Positions 14,506-14,819 of a DNA stretch of 14,819 nucleotides are shown here, one piece after another. The position numbers were made by a program, and so were the translations under genes. The stretch's first letter is position 1. Every line of letters starts with the position of its first letter. The stretch comes from Acidobacteriota bacterium. GTDB lineage: Bacteria; Acidobacteriota; Blastocatellia; Pyrinomonadales; Pyrinomonadaceae. The notes under the pieces are model-generated. The model saw only the letters and a program-made list of their open reading frames with translations. It was not told the DNA's origin and made no database searches. The stretch is taken from positions 1 to 14,819 of the forward strand of contig CAUJFK010000208.1 of the NCBI GenBank assembly GCA_963169175.1, in the 5' to 3' direction.

Positions 14506-14819
14506 AATGCAATACTCCTTTGACCTCGTTTATCGAAATGGCCGGAAACAGCCGAAGGAAGAGCAGGAATGCCGTAAAGAACAACCCGAAACTGCCCACC
14601 AGCAAACCCACATCGGTCAATGTCGGTATGAACATAGCCCAACTCGAAGGCAGATAGTCGCGGTGCAGGCTCGTTACAATTATAACGAACCGCTCAAACC
14701 ACATTCCGACGTTGACGAGAATGCACAACATCAAGATCAACGGGATCTTCGTCCGAAAAGCCTTGAACCAAAACAGCTGTGGAATAAGAGCGTTGCAGCT
14801 GAACATCACCCAGTATGCC
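14492..14819 (-). CDS. actC: Alternative complex III subunit ActC (NrfD-like), 5'-truncated
   Basis: The C-terminal 108 residues or so of an NrfD/PsrC-like polytopic membrane protein. The visible part begins within YWVMFSCNALIPQLFW, continues with LILMLCILVNVGMWFERFVI and a final helix pair around LTDVGLLVGSFGLFFTAFLL. These motifs are typical of the last helices of ActC, the quinol-binding subunit of alternative complex III. The gene runs off the end of the window, so the start and most of the protein are missing. The order actC-actD-actE-actF supports the name. Confidence 0.93.
   Translation of the reverse strand, partial: AYWVMFSCNALIPQLFWFKAFRTKIPLILMLCILVNVGMWFERFVIIVTSLHRDYLPSSWAMFIPTLTDVGLLVGSFGLFFTAFLLFLRLFPAISINEVKGVLHYARD
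14514..14521 (-). promoter_or_regulatory. Ribosome binding site of actD
   Basis: AAAGGAGT on the minus strand lies 8 nt upstream of the actD ATG at 14505 and within the end of actC. It decides the actD start. Confidence 0.7.

Overview
The window looks like a chromosomal segment of an Acidobacteriota bacterium, most likely class Blastocatellia (Pyrinomonadaceae-like). This is inferred from the gene mix and not from a marker gene: alternative complex III genes, a DUF305/LVIVD-repeat gene pair, a Ser/Thr kinase fused to TPRs, moderately high GC, and intergenic palindromes built from TTCGTG- or CTTTGTG-type words. There are no tRNA or rRNA genes, CRISPR arrays, transposases or phage genes.

Layout. 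(1) 2-859 (+): the 3' part of a 4-alpha-glucanotransferase (malQ), cut by the window edge. (2) 860-1193: a gene-free gap between convergent genes, filled by two copies of a palindromic repeat unit and a head-to-head inverted repeat. (3) 1194-3845 (-): a two-gene operon. An exported DUF305 protein with a Met/His-rich linker is followed 12 bp later by an exported LVIVD-repeat beta-propeller protein. (4) 3846-4523: a 678-bp divergent regulatory gap of lower GC, with short repeated motifs and perhaps one 50-residue ORF. (5) 4524-12143 (+): a surface-polysaccharide locus. Its genes are a DegT-family sugar aminotransferase, an initiating phosphoglycosyl transferase and an O-antigen ligase/polymerase-like membrane protein (these three joined by ATGA stop/start overlaps), then a small Gly/His-rich membrane-anchored protein, a cytosolic Ser/Thr kinase-TPR protein and, after a palindromic repeat, a membrane-anchored TPR protein with a CBM-like C-terminal domain. 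(6) 12182-14819 (-): actF, actE, actD and the 3' end of actC, encoding subunits of the quinol:electron-acceptor oxidoreductase alternative complex III. They are tightly packed and translationally coupled.

How the genes work together. The first three genes of the (+) locus make a coherent short pathway: make an amino sugar, load a sugar phosphate onto the lipid carrier, then polymerise or transfer the glycan. The next three genes are not standard polysaccharide genes. Their position suggests a kinase-controlled secretion, assembly or surface-attachment module, and this is the most likely place for something undescribed. No flippase, chain-length regulator, outer-membrane exporter or further glycosyltransferase is present in the window, so the locus is either incomplete or depends on genes elsewhere. 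The act genes belong to the respiratory chain and are unrelated. They converge on the polysaccharide locus with a 38-bp gap in which I see no convincing terminator.
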